Assembly: GCA_036897445.1 (NCBI GenBank) | Contig: JAYMTL010000065.1 | Coordinates: 1-64,000 of the forward strand | DNA length: 64,000 nucleotides | Direction of reading: 5' to 3' | From: Pelargonium tetragonum | Lineage: Eukaryota; Streptophyta; Magnoliopsida; Geraniales; Geraniaceae | Shown: positions 12,123-25,214 of the stretch, one piece after another | Layout of the letters: each line of letters starts with the position of its first letter | Position numbering within the stretch: position 1 is the first letter of the stretch | The notes under the pieces: generated by a model | The model's input: the letters and a program-made list of their open reading frames with translations, nothing else | Database searches by the model: none | What the model was told of the DNA's origin: nothing | Program-made: the position numbers and the translations under genes

Positions 12123-12293
12123 GTAGGCATATTGAAACAAGGAGTCAAAGTCAAGCTACAAAAGCAAGTAAGAGCTTTCAAGACTAAGAAAACAGGGGCT
12201 CATAAACCGCCGGGGGTCTTACAAAAGGGAGGCCCGAGCAAGAAAGTTAGGACTATGAATAGGAAGTTGGCAGGGGTTTTAGAGGGTAAGTAG
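12123..12293 (+). pseudogene. Basic-repeat family, lysine-rich open frame
   Basis: A frame open for 56 codons encodes a strongly basic peptide: about 13 Lys and 3 Arg against one acidic residue. It includes FKTKKTGAHKPPGV and GGPSKKVRTMNRK and ends near gaagttgg (12,263), the word that begins the 3' block of other units. It has no ATG near its start. The reverse-strand frame at 11,993-12,181 is its shadow. The basic composition, position in the 11.4-14.8 kb island and gaagttgg word link it to the family. I infer a decayed basic, probably nucleic-acid-binding, protein, but no domain is recognisable. Confidence 0.45.
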
Positions 12294-12959
12294 CTATTAA
12301 AGTAAAGAGTCGCTCTTGTCTTCCTTTGGCTCTAAGGTTTCCTAGTTCGGAGTTAAAGTGGATTATGAAATAAAAAAATAAGGTTTGGCTTTTTTTAGTT
12401 TATATTATAAATAAGGTTGACGTTTCATTCAAGTCTAAGACATATCTAAGGGGATAAGCAAAGGAGTTTTCCTTCCTCTCACGAACTTAGTTTTTTAAGG
12501 GATATCTAATAAGCTTTTATAAAATTCTAGAGAGTCAATTTGGGATTACTCGAATTCATATTCAGTATCTTTAGGATTTCTAAAACTATTAAATGTAAAA
12601 TAGATAATCTTATTCCTTTTCCTGAGAATTTAGTTTAAATCAAGTAGCTATACAGTATTTAAAGTAAAGGAATTAAGAGAAAGATAGAAGAATCTCTTGG
12701 GAATAAAATTAGAAGGGCTTAACCGGAGCATAGTAATAGTTGTAAAAAGGAGTTTTTTCCTTTTTTTTGATTGGTTCTGAACTTGGTTTATTTTAAAGAC
12801 AGGAAATTGAAAGTATAAGGATTTTTAAGATAAGAGAGAGCTTTTGTTAGAGCCTTTTTAGTATCAAAAGGGTAAGGGTTTTAAGCCAAGGTTTCCTTTC
12901 TGTGAGACTTTTAAGAATTTTCAGTTAAAAGGCATTCAAGGAATATAAAGTAAGGTATT

Positions 12960-13320
12960 CCTTTTTTGTTCCTTTATTTCAAGTGTTTCAATTCCCGTTA
13001 ATACATACATTGCAGGCTGGAATAGTAAAGGCTTACAGTAACAAAGGGATATCTGAAGAGGATAGAGGCTGAGAATCTTAGGGTTTAATGAGTCGATTAG
13101 CGAGAGTTTTTCCTTTGGTATAAGCACAATAGCTACGGATACAGCTAAAGCAATATAGATAATAGACTTTAAGAATTCTAGTAACTCTAAAGCTACAGGT
13201 ATTATCAAGAAGCAAGAAGGGTGGTAAAGCAAGCTAATAAAATATAGAGTACAGGTTATAATAAGACTAATTTAATTAAGAAAGCAGCAGGTATTCTGAG
13301 TCTGAGTAACCGGTAGGTTT
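12960..13320 (+). repeat. Basic-repeat family fragments, decayed
   Basis: Plus-strand words include STIATDTAKAI and SKATGIIKKQEGW (about 13,125-13,226), and KKAAGIL (13,279-13,299). KKAAGIL parallels KKAGLA of the 44.5 kb unit at the base level as well: aagaaagcagcaggt here, aagaaagcaggt there. The frame at 12,936-13,232 on the reverse strand is a hydrophobic shadow of this lysine/alanine-coding sequence. Stops interrupt the plus frame. The order of leader and 3' block is not clear here. Confidence 0.35.
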
Positions 13321-14534
13321 GTAAGAAATTTTTGGGGTTTAGTTAAGGGGTCCGGAACTTTGTAGGTTGCCTTTGTGTTACTTATGTTTTTCCAGCTTCC
13401 AATTCGAGATAGGGCCGGGTCTAATAAAGGAATTTAGGAATAGGTAATTAATTTCCTGCTTCAAGTTAAAGAGGGGTTTCTTATTGTGCAAGATACGAAT
13501 TCCTTTTCCTCTGGAGAATTCTTAATTTGGAATTTATTGAATTCGAGTCTAAGAATTTGAAACAACAAAAATTCCTTAGATAAAGACTTTCTAAATGAGC
13601 TTCAAAAAGTGACAAATTGCTTTCCTCATTCTATTTTAAATAAGAGTCACTTAGATCAAAAAAAGATTGACTCTCTCTATATAATGAAAAGTCTATTTGT
13701 AAACGGAATAGCAGGTTGGTTGTCTATTAGCTGATTAAGTTTCAACCAAGCAAGTCATTCCGGGTTTCTTAAGAGTCTATCATTATCTGTTCTCTCTTTT
13801 TTGAGGGTAAGTCGGGAGTGAATTGACAAGTATGCCGTTGGTTCGAATCTGGTTCTTTTATTTTCTATTATCCGGGATCTAAGGTAGCAAAGAATTGAGA
13901 ACACAAAAGTCAAGATTAGAATCACTTAGATAATAGGTTTTTTCTATCCCCTCCTTTCTATTAGTTTTCTCTAAAGTATAAAATAAGGATTTTGTAAGTG
14001 CAGTTAGAGAGTCTTTTGAATTCAGTAGTTTAATTACGTTAGGGGGATAATCCAAAGCTAAGAAGTCTTTTTGTGCTTTTATGTCAAAAGGAAATAGTGT
14101 GTAACTTTAAGACTTAGAGGACGGGGATAGAAGGTTTACTATGGGGCTAAGTGTAGCTATTACCTATTATCAAGATAGAGAGTCTAACTCTTAAGAGGTA
14201 GAGAGTTATAAAAAAAAGAGTTTCCTGCTTTAGGTTTTCAGTTATACGTCGAGAGAGAAGGGTCAATCCTAGCTAGCTTTTAGAGATTTTGGGAATACTA
14301 AATCAAAATTGCCCACGAGTGCGATATAGGGTGTTTGTACATTTTACAAGATAAAGATTTTTCTTATTAAAAAGTTAGTTTAGAGGTTTTAGTTCCTATC
14401 CTAGAAAGATATTTAATTGTTAAATATCTAAAAGGAAATTTGGATCAAGAGGAAGCGTATATTCACTAGCTACAAGAGGAGGGCTCATAAGATAGGTCTA
14501 GGAAGAAGAAACAAGGCATTATGAAGAGTCATAA

Positions 14535-14735
14535 GAAGATACAGAGTATACTAAGAGTAAGGCTTTCGAGAGGGGTCTAGTTACTGGTATTAAGACTTGG
14601 ATATCTAGGACGGCTGGGATAATAGGCAGGGGTACCCCTAAGAGTATAGCTCCTAATAAGGAAGCTCTGATACAGAGTAGAGGCTCGGGTATCGGAGTAA
14701 CATACAAGTTGACAAGAAGTTGGGGTATAAAATAA
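14535..14735 (+). pseudogene. Basic-repeat family, 66-codon open frame
   Basis: The frame is open for 66 codons but has no ATG or NTG start at its beginning. It includes the words RTAGIIGRG (compare KKAGLAKRLG at 44.5 kb) and TPKSIAPNKEA (compare KKSIAPKTPKKA at 61.2 kb). The base word gatacagag occurs twice (14,538-14,546 and 14,669-14,677), as it does at 59,256 and 62,563. The frame ends through gaagttggggt (14,717-14,727). The hydrophobic reverse-strand frame at 14,519-14,707 is its shadow. In-frame agreement with distant copies argues that the family once coded for protein. No fold is recognised. Confidence 0.5.
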
Positions 14736-14739
14736 TTGA

Positions 14740-17700
14740 GGCTAAAGTCCTCGGTTTCTAGTGAATCTCCTTTTTGGGAGTGTCTCTACTCTATAGGTAT
14801 AAAAGGTATAAAGCAAGGGCCTGCTCCTGTGTTTCTGGTCTAGATAAATTCTTTAGTACTTTAATATAGTTAAAACGCTACGCTATTATTAAGACTAGAA
14901 TTATTCCCAGCATTTCTACTAACCCTCTATAACTACCCCGGCTTAAAAAGAAGCCTTAGGTAATTTATCTAAATTAGTCTTCTTGTTTCCGAGATGGGAT
15001 CCCCCATGAAAAACTGAACGGAGGTAAATTTAGTAAAAAAGGAAAACTAATATAAGGCAAGTGGGTATAGTCACTTTGCAGTTTTGTTATGATACTCTGA
15101 AAGGGACCTTTTCTAAGGATTACTTAGTAAGACTTTGTTGGCTGTAGGGTAGTCTTTTTTTCGGTACTTATATTTAGCTTTCTATTTTTACCAGATAATT
15201 TTGAGTTTATTCCTAGTCGAAATCGAAAAACTTCCAGGGCTGCTTTAGAGATAATAATGTAGGGCAGTTTCTTATAGGCTTTATACTATATATATTACCT
15301 ATTGACTTGACACAATTAATTCGGACTTTGAATGCTTCTATAAATACCTAAGTTCAATTAGAAAGCATCGACTTTCAGAGTCCTGTTACCTCATGCCAAA
15401 AAGTCTAAAATTTCCTATCCTTCAAGTTTCATTCCTGTATTACTCAACGCATACATCCTATTTAGTAGTGCATAGAAAGCTCATGTTTTTATAAGACTCC
15501 CGTTCAAGGACAAGGAACTCCACTCCCTTCTAAAAGGATCTCTTTAGAAATGCTTTCATCTGGTAAATAACCTAAAAACAAAGTGTCTCCTTTGGTGAAT
15601 ATGAAATATCGTGGTTAACTCACGAGTACAGAAGTAAGCTATAGCAAAAAAGAAACCCTTTTCATGGGAGCGCCTAAAGTTCTGTTTCAACACCCCTTTT
15701 ATTTCGTGAATCGAAGTGTACCGTTAAAGCTCCCAAAAAGGAGACACTCGATACATTTCTCTAAAACCTTACACTTAAGGATACTTACTAGCGAAGAAGC
15801 CTCCGAAAGAAATTTTTTCTAGAAAAGTAAGAAAAAGCCGGGGTTCCGCATATATAATGAAGTTTTATACTCTGATACTCGTTTGTCTTGGATGAGATTC
15901 TATACGTAAATAAAAGAAAGCCCTATTATCTTATTATCTAAAAAAGTAGTCTTACTCTTAAAATTAGACTTAAATGTTGTTTAGGATCCTTAGCTAGGTA
16001 TTAGTTTTCCCCGAGCGCTATATGAAACACCGTTAACTTGATGCCCGTTTACCCGGCAGTCACTATACTTATTCCTAAACCCTAAAAGCAGAGCTCCAAT
16101 ATTTTTATATTCCCATACAAGCCAACTTCCAGAAATATAAGTAACTTACTTTTTATTCGGTAACAATAAGGAAAAGCCCTTGTTGGTTTAACCCCTAAAT
16201 CAAAATACAACTAGATTTTTTGTGGTTTTACTAGCCAGTTACTGTTTATCTAAACGCACGCTTTTCTATTTATAAGCAACCCTTTTCTAAACATTTCTTG
16301 ACTAAGGACACAAAGTGCTTTGGGAGACTGCCCCTACTTAGATATCCCTTTTAACTTTTGAGTCTCTTAATAATACCTTTCCGAGGAAGGGTTTTAAAAT
16401 GTTTCGTAATTTACTAATTCTAGAAGTTACCTAGTTTTCTAAAGAAATCCCTTCTTTGGTTTCTTTTTTTATCTGAAAGCCGAATTTAAGTGTTATCAAA
16501 AGTAAAAACCTCTGAACCCGTTGATTGAGTACAGTCACAATGTATGCATCTCACTAGTATTTATTATAAAGTTTTCTACACCTAAAAATTACCGCAAATA
16601 TAAGATAAACAAGAATGAAAATACCTGGGAGAACTGAATACAAAATCCGCTACTGTACTTTATAGGAAGCTGGCGAACGGGGAATTTAACAAATTAAGGC
16701 TTAAATTGCTTGGCTCTAAGACGATCTAGTATACAAGCTTTAAAACCCTTTTGGTGCCCCTTTTTTTACTTTGACATAAGGGGCGGGGACGCTAACCAAA
16801 AAACTCCTGTGAAAGACTGAAGTGCTATTGGCTCTACTTTTTTTAGAGGTTTCAAAGCCAGTTACCTCTAAAGGGCCGTGAAAAATCGGGTGTATCAAGC
16901 ATAAACGTTAGTTAGGAACTTATATCCCTATGTATTCGGTATACCATAAAAATCTTTTATCGAAAAACTTCTTTTTAACTTACGGGTTCTTAGGAGTGCC
17001 CTTTGTAAAAGTAAACCTATTCTTCTGTTAAAACTTCTTACTCAAGGGTCCCTCTTAAAGAGCTGCTTAAACTAAGAGATTCTTAGAACAGCTGCTTTAT
17101 ATCACTTTTGTTAGACCCTATCTTTCTTTTTTAATTAAGTCTCTTACTTTAAATTAAAACACAAACTTTATTTTTATACTAGGCTTCAAAAATTTACAGA
17201 GAAACTGGGCGACTTTATTGCATAAACCTTAAGCGCTTCTTCCTGGAGTGGGTGGTGTTCAGACAATACTTTACTTTGGCTTAAGATTTTGAATCGATTC
17301 TCGTAGTTATGTTGTTTATTCTTTCCCCTTCTGACTAGTCCTTGAGTGTTAACGAAAGTCCTAAAAGACTCAGCCTTTAATTAAATAGAGAAATGCAGGC
17401 CGATCCTTTGATACAAAAGCATTACTTTTATAGAAATTTAAGTTAGCTCTAGATTAGCAAAAGCGCACACCCCATTATAATAGAATCCTAAGCAAAAGCT
17501 TCCTTACCGCTTTTATGTTTGAAAAAGACCTTGGTATACCCCCTTGGGAGTTTTCCTCAGATGCTGAGTTGAATACAGTTCCTTGCTTTTTCTACAATTT
17601 AGGAATTCTACGACTTTTCTCTATAATTACCCCATGTCCAGTTTTATCAACAAATTTTGATACTAAAACTTAAGAAAACCCATAACTCTACAAACACTTG

Positions 17701-20700
17701 AGGAAATCCAATGTCCTCCTATTTACCTCTAAATTCTGAAAATTGTTAAATAGAACAGGGCCCCTAAATAAGTTTGATTTAAAATTTTCTTGTATTCGAC
17801 TAATGAAAGAAAAACTTTCCACTTTTTTGGTGTTCCCTTAAAAAAAGCCAAATTCACATTTCATATCATATTACTGGATTCAGATAATTTATACCAGCAT
17901 AAGGTTGCAGGGTTCCCTTTATATTGCCCTATTCAAGATGTTACTCTAAAGAGTTCATTCAAGCACTTCTTACATGATTAAAAACTTTTGTCTCAAGGGA
18001 GCTTTGTCAGTTTACTGGAGATTCTTTCTATTCAATTTTCATCCCCTCTAGTAGAGCGGATATTATATAAATTGGGGGATCCCTTGCAAAAAAAGAAGAG
18101 GCTTAACTGTATGGAGTACCCCTTACTAAGTCATTTTGCTTGCTAATTATAAGAAGCCCATCTAGAACCTATTTGGGTTTTTTGTACCCCCTAAACTCCG
18201 TAATACTAAATATTCAATAAATAACAAGGAAATCCACTAATTATAAAAGGGTAAAGTTCAAATAGTGATATAGTTACACCAGATTTATTATATTTAAAGG
18301 GCTTCTTTATGAACCCCCCACTTCAATTAGTTACTCTATGTTCTAAGTTATACTACTAAGTGGAAGTGCCCACTTTTTAGAACCCCTCTCTGGTTAGAAA
18401 AATGTTGTTATAAACACTCTTTATCTTCCCTAGAAGAATAATAGCAATGCTCGCGGGTTAATCGATTCGGTATCATAAGCCCGTGCTTAAGTGAGGCCCT
18501 TTGACATAAAAGAAAGAAGAAGCTTTTTATCCTCTTAGCTTAGGGGTTTCTATAAATATTAACAACGTTATATGAGTATTTGTAGCTGGTAATTAAGTTC
18601 ACTCTTGTTGATTTTAATAGAAATAGGATTAGAGTACTCTACTAGCTTAAGCCTTTAGGTAGACCCGGGGTCAATACTTCTGGAACTGGGATATGCTTCT
18701 TACAAGTAGGTAAAGGCCTCTGGACTATAGGAGCTCTTTTCGTTTTTCTTTAGAGTTATAACTTAACGGGTTCTCCTTGGGATTTAAAGTTATCCCTTAA
18801 AAAAAAAGCGAACAGGCAAACAAAGGTTTACTAAACTTTTTCGTATCTATACACAGTTCGAATTGCAAAAACGAGATAATTTATATAGAAGAGATATGAC
18901 TAAAAAGAAAAATCAATCCTTGCGATACTTCGGGTATCCTTTGGAAATGTATAAACTTTAGCTTATCTCCGAGTTTCTAACTCCCATAACACTCCAAATT
19001 GAGTCCCCTTTTCAATTCATTTATAATTATTTATTTTATTACCTTCAAAGACCCCGCTTAATACTAAAATCATAAAAAGAAGGCCAACCCTTCTCAATCA
19101 GAAACCCCTACTCGACTTGGTGCTTGACTATGGAAAGGTACAAAGAATTTTCCCTACCTAAAAATCAGAATGAATTTAATAGGGATATCTCTTTAGATAT
19201 GGATATTTTTACTTGTTGATATTCCCAAAAACGCTTTAAGCGATACCTAAGCAAACTTGAGGACATAGAATTTCTATTATTTATTTGTTAGTCCCCAACG
19301 CAAAGGAGCCCTATACTATTTACAAACAAGCGCTTTTTCTTAACAGCTGAACTAAGACTTTGTTCCGAGAAGGCTTTCCTTTTTGAAAGATTTCAAACTT
19401 TATGCTTTCTAGAACACTCCATCTGAAAGTTTTATATACAAGTAGGTGCGGCATAGATTAAGATTAAATGAAAGTAAGCTTCTTAGTAAGAATAGTCCTA
19501 GTAACGGCTGTCTAAATTCTCATTGAATTTAATAACTACGAAATATAAGTTAAGTTGTAATGAAAAAACTCGTAAATTCTAATCTTCCCTATAAAACTGA
19601 CCTAACGGAACCTTTATACTCTAAAAAACTCTCGCAAAGCATCTCCTGGAAAAAGGAAGACGACTCCCCCCTTTTATAACAAGGAAACACCCTACATTTC
19701 CGAAAAAAGAAAGAAAGGTTCTTGAGTAGTGTTACCGGGAGCTTCTATTTAGATACTAAGTAGCTCGTTTAGAGCAATCCAAATCTTATGTTCTAATGCT
19801 CCTAAAATTTTTAGTTTTTTTTTTAGAATAAAAAAGGGCGCCTATATTCGAAAAACTAGAATCCTGAAAAATATCTACAGTTATAAACTACGAAAATGGC
19901 TTTAGAATGGGTTTTCTTTTCAATTTCAGGTGTTAAATTTCAATTTTTATACTGGTTTCTACGATAAAACTTTTAAGTCAAACCTCCTCCAGGAAAAGAG
20001 TCCTTATATTTCTAGCTTTTTATTATTTTATTAGCGAGTTCAGTCCCTGGGTGTCAATACAAAAGTGCTCCAAGACTTCTATTAATTTCTAAATCCCTAA
20101 ATAAAGTCTTCCTGTTATGAGTTATGAAACCTTCATCCCTTTTTTGTTCTGCCTCATTATGATTGATTATAAGGCAAATTTCAAAAATTCTTATTACTCT
20201 AGATATTGAAAAGTAGAAAGAATTTATAAAGGTTAACTATTCCCCTTGGGAGCTTTTTGTTATATCTCCCCGGGAGGAGGGCTACAGTAGATTTAAAGTT
20301 CCCTCTTTAGTTTGCGGGTTCTTGTCAGTGTAAAATATTAGAAGCTAACACGCATCACCTGAAGTTCTATATCTAGATGGGTAGCTTTTTTGACTCAGTC
20401 TACTTCGAGTTATACTATAGAGAAGAATATCCTATACCAGAAAAAAAGAATTAGGATTTAGAAAAAGGCTTAATAAGAAGAGGTCGCCCTCTTTCTTCAG
20501 TATTTTCCACTATAAAAGTAGTAATATCCCTGCAAAGTAGTGCTGCCTCCTGGTGAACCGTAATAAAATAAAAACCTTATTTAGTACAGTATGCGTTAAA
20601 ATCTTTCTAGCTAAAACAGGTTTTTAAAGTAACCTCAAGTTCCTTATGCTTGAAAAACTTTATTTAATTCCGTTACAAGGTACATGGGCTCTCATATTAC

Positions 20701-23700
20701 AAGGAGAAATTTCCATATCTACTCAAAGATTGTAGCAGGATACCAAAAATATAGACAGCATAGCAATAGTAGTTCCTTATAAAGCAGCCTTTTTCAATAG
20801 ATACTCTTTTTGAGTACTTCAACATAAAGTGACACTTAGAGGACCCCTTTATTATAAGTTAATGAGACAAAAAATTCAACAGGAAGTCTTCCTATTAAGT
20901 GGAAGCAGTACAAGAAATTAGAGCACTTTTATCGCTAAGCATAGTCCTGGACTTTCACTCAATCTTTATTGAACCCTTCTTTTCAACACTAACACGAGTC
21001 TGAGAATTTTACACTTTTAGTAGTAAAGTAAGTCGATAAAAAGTTAAAACTTATTAAGTTATATCCATATCCGGAGCTTCTACTTACGTCGAAACATTCT
21101 CAGTTTTTCGAGAATACAGAACGAGTTTCTTTATAACTACAAAGTCACTTCCTATTTGACAGAGTGCCATACTTTCTTTTTAACCTAGATTTTTTGTACA
21201 GGGGTTTTTAAGGGTTTAATTTGTTGACTGAAGGGGTACTTTAACACTTATTTTGTGTATTTTAATTACTCGGCAACCAAAAATCCGCACTGGATAACTC
21301 TTGAATCACACGGGGTACTGCGGTTTCTCTTCTAAAAAATTTAACTAACTTCAACGATTCTGCTTTTTCAAGGGATGTCGCTATAATTTCCTTTCTTTAA
21401 TTATGCTCTATTTAACTGTTTAAATATCTATACTATATAGTGTTACTGTTAACTAAAAAAAGAGTAACCTAGAAGTCTCATATCCAAAGGTAGATCAATT
21501 TCGCGGGATAGACAAAGCGAATTTTATAAGTCTTTTCGTACTAAATTCTATAGGGTTTGGACTTCTAACGGAAAGGGCTGCTTACCTATATTTGTTTACT
21601 ACGGGAGTTTCCTGCCTTTCTCCCTGCCTAAAAAAACTGATTATAGAATAGGGAGGTCCCTCCAGTGTCTTTAAAGAAAAGGTATAACCAAAGAAATTCT
21701 CCCAAATACTAAAAACTACAGGACTATTGGCTTTAGAAGTGCCCGGAAATTCTGAGAATGAGTATTAGAAAAGTCTGTACTTTACCTTTATAATTAGGAC
21801 TTTGCAAACAAATCAGTATATATGTATAAAATAAGAATTCCCGCGAATCCTTATAGTAATAACAACTTACTTATTTGAAACCTAAATGTCGTCTTTTAAG
21901 CTACGTTCTACTTAAAAAAAGGGAAACTAGGAATTTTAGAAAGAAAGATATCCACTATCAAACAAAGAGTTTTTATGGGTTTCGTTTTCCTAGGTGCTTG
22001 GCTCTTCTAGTTAGCTACCTCAAATTTTGTGGGTTTTGATAAGGACTGCTAAGAAATTCATAGTAAAGGCGGTAATATAAGTAAAAAACTTAGAATTACT
22101 AGACTCCTATACTATATTGTATGAAGAAAAGATTAATACCCCTTTCATTTTAATTAAGGGGACTAACTAAGAAGAGCGGGGCATTCTTATATTAATTGCG
22201 TTTCTCTTTACAAGACCTGAGTAAACTATATCCGCTTTTTACAGAATATGCTGAGAGGTTTCAAAATACAACAAAATTTTAGAAGCTTTAGTTATTTCAT
22301 AATTTTTGTTACCTCTGATCCTTTAGAGTTTGTGTACAATATAAATAGAAAGTCTTTAGAGGATTTTCTATGTTTTTGTCACTAGGTCGAGTCCCAATAA
22401 AGTTTCTAGTTTTCGCTTCCTTTTTATACTAGAACATCTGCAAGTTCAAGTTTATGAGAATAGTAAGGAACTCTCTTTTAAAATTCTGGGCTGTTACTCT
22501 TGGCTTTCCTGTAAGCCGGGGGTTCCTGGGGTTATATTTCGAAGAGGTTTTAGCTATGTTTGAAGTTAGTGTTAGTCAGGTTTTAGCGAGCAGTCAAAAC
22601 CACTTAATTGCTAAGTCAAAAGAGTTTTAGGGCAAGAGTGGTGTATAAAAGCTTCCTTATAATATTCTTGTTTATTCTTGTTGTACAAAAGCAAGCTTAT
22701 TTCTTGTATCATGACTTTTCTAACCTTCTTTTCGAGGGTAAGCCCGGGTATTTTATAACGAAAACCCGTGAAATCTATAAGTAGACTAAACTTTATGTCC
22801 TATACAAAGCCTGCTAAGTCTTTTTTACTTTCATTTGGCAACTAAGACTGGAAGTTATACGACAAATACAAAATCCCTTTTATTTATTTTAATAGATATA
22901 AAACTTAAAGCATAGCGGGCCTAGTAAATATAAAGTAGAAGAGGATACCTACAGGCTTCCCTTAGCTTGTACAATTCGATAAAACCAAGCGGAACATTTA
23001 TAGGATTAGCTGTGCTTTTTAGCTTCTTATAAGAAGAGCCCTTGACAAACGGGTTAGATCGCAAATTAATAGCGTTAGAAAAAGCGAGTCAATAAAAAAT
23101 TAGGATTGCTTAATACACCCTTAATATATAAGCCAGGCTCCCGTTAAGAAAAAAGACTGCCAAAAAGACACAAGCCTGCTAATCTCCTCTAGTCAAGAAT
23201 TCCCCATTAAAAAGCTAATCAGGGGCCCTGTAATTAACAAAACTCCCATTAAATTTGAGAAAATACACTATAACTAGAATCTAGGACCTTAATAAGCAGT
23301 ATGATAAACAAAACTGTAAGCATAAATCCTTAAAGTCTTTTTGGAGAATTTCTAAGAGGATGAATTGTACCTAATTACTACGGAATCGCCGGGGATATAC
23401 ACCACCAGTAGAGTTTCTTTAACTTACTAGATTGCCAAATACCAGGATCTTACTTAATTACTTAACCCACAACCCTACTGAATAGGGATTCCAGGATTCG
23501 TGGGGTAAGATTCTATAAAAACCTGGTTGAAGAATATAGCATTTCCTAATATAAGAAAGTATCCCCTAATTAAGAGGTTTAAGAGTACTAAAACTAAAAG
23601 GCAGTGGCTTCTTACAAATTCAAATAAGTAAGCGAAAAAGTTAAATGAAATAATAAGAACCTTATTCTTCCGGAATAGCTTCTTTTATAAGATTTTGTGC

Positions 23701-24970
23701 CTTAATTTAGAAAAACCCCACGCTTATAAATTACAGAATCTTTCAAGAAAGTTAGTACGTTATGGGAAAGTTTTTATAGAGAAAAGATCTGATAAGTAAA
23801 AGACTCCCTTCTTAGTCAAGTTCAGTACAATGTGCAATATCCTAATGGAGGATAACGAAACGCTTACTGGGTACAGGATCAAGAACAAGAAAACAAATAA
23901 ATCCAAATTTGTACATACTTTAGAAAAAAGAAAATGGGGATCACTAAAACTCCGATCTGCTAATATAGATATATCCAAAGATTCTCTACCATAGTCGTCA
24001 CGTAACTCTTTTTACAATCCGACGGAATCTGAAACTATGGAAAATACGTTGTGTAGGATTCCCTTATTTTTTTGATATATAACATTTTGTATACCAAAGA
24101 CCATAAAGGCCAGGCTTACTAAAGGTTTTTGTAGCAGAAATGAAATATTTACTTTAGTGCTTAAGGTCGCTTTCTATTAATTAGGATCCTTATAAAAAAG
24201 AATTAATAGGCCTAACCCTACTCTGTTATATTTTTTGTTTACTACTTTTTTTAACTGACAGACACTTGAAATAACAAAACCTATATAAAAGGACTTACAA
24301 ACTCATGATTAAGAATAGACCTCTTACTCTCGGCTAGCTATTTTCTAATACCCAGGGTTAGGGCTCTACCCCAGCTACCCTTAAAGGCCTGAGGCACCCT
24401 AGGGCTTTTCAATAAAAAAGGAGGGGGCTTCATACTTTAGAATCTTTAGTTATGGCCTAGGTTTCCCTTATTTCAAGAATTATACATACTACTAAAATAC
24501 TAAAAGTGGTTTTCCAAGGCTAAATTTTATTAAACGGCGGCGTCTGCTTGGTAGATATTCTAAGATATAAGTCTAAAAAAGTCAGTTTATTTCTCTCTTT
24601 TTTGCGGGATTCGGATAGCCTTAATTCATAAGGACTCGTGGAGTTAAACTGAAATTTTAGTTTTTGGTACTTTACATTAACCCGTAATTCCCAGATTAAA
24701 AGTGTAAGCTAGGATCTTGTTAGTCTAATTTTGACTCTTATTAGTTAGAGCTCCAAAGGTGAATCTAGGAAAAGTGCCTATTTTTTAAAGTCTTGTAACC
24801 CCTATTGTTTGTAACTTCTAAATTAAGGGGTATTTCTATGTGTATTCTATACCGGGATTTAGAAATTATACTTATTGCCGGAAAGTTTGCCTTTTGGGGT
24901 TTCTGTTTACGAGGAGCGCCTGTGCTTTTTAATACAGAAAATACAGGGGTTTTCCTCTTATATATGCTTT
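14740..24970. other. Gene desert, no feature seen
   Basis: About 10.2 kb without a credible gene, RNA or repeat. The only started frames over 60 codons are 17,790-17,981 (+) and 23,760-23,978 (-), both without motifs and within chance. In a 300-base hand count at 20,041-20,340, G+C is about 34%. Confidence 0.6.
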
Positions 24971-24972
24971 AG

Positions 24973-25209
24973 AGTCCTTCCGTCCCTTTTCTAATATCCT
25001 ACTTTGGCTTTAATCGTTTATTATATATACCTACTAACTTCACTTGCGCCAATGCGCTACAAGACTTAGATACAGCACTAGTTACAATAGGGCCTAGAGC
25101 AGATAAAGATAGATTTAAGGGCAGGAAACAACAAAAGCTATACTTATTTTATGAGCGCTTATTTAACAAAAACCCACAGCGGGTGCTACTAATTTCAGAG
25201 GAAGATTAA
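24973..25209 (+). pseudogene. Protein-like open frame of unknown origin, 78 codons
   Basis: A frame open for 78 codons, with no ATG and no early alternative start, ends at a TAA at 25,207-25,209. Its last 50 residues look more like a real protein than any other frame in the deserts. They mix charged, polar and hydrophobic residues evenly (ALQDLDTALVTIGPRADKD, then KLYLFYERLFNKNPQRVLL) and suggest helices. I do not recognise the family. It may be an exon-like or C-terminal remnant of a decayed gene or transposable element. Its length is not significant, so the call rests on composition only. Confidence 0.3.
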
Positions 25210-25214
25210 AAAAC

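Noticed and set aside
12250-12810. Reassigned stop codons (TAA/TAG read as amino acid) hiding long genes
   Set aside because: TGA positions checked here fall in all three + frames at similar spacing (about 360-400 bases), so no one frame is kept open, and the frames are still short.
11993-14707. Hydrophobic reverse-strand frames at 11,993-12,181, 12,936-13,232 and 14,519-14,707 as membrane proteins
   Set aside because: They are antisense to lysine/alanine-rich plus-strand stretches of the basic-repeat family; antisense of lysine codons gives Phe/Leu-rich translations.
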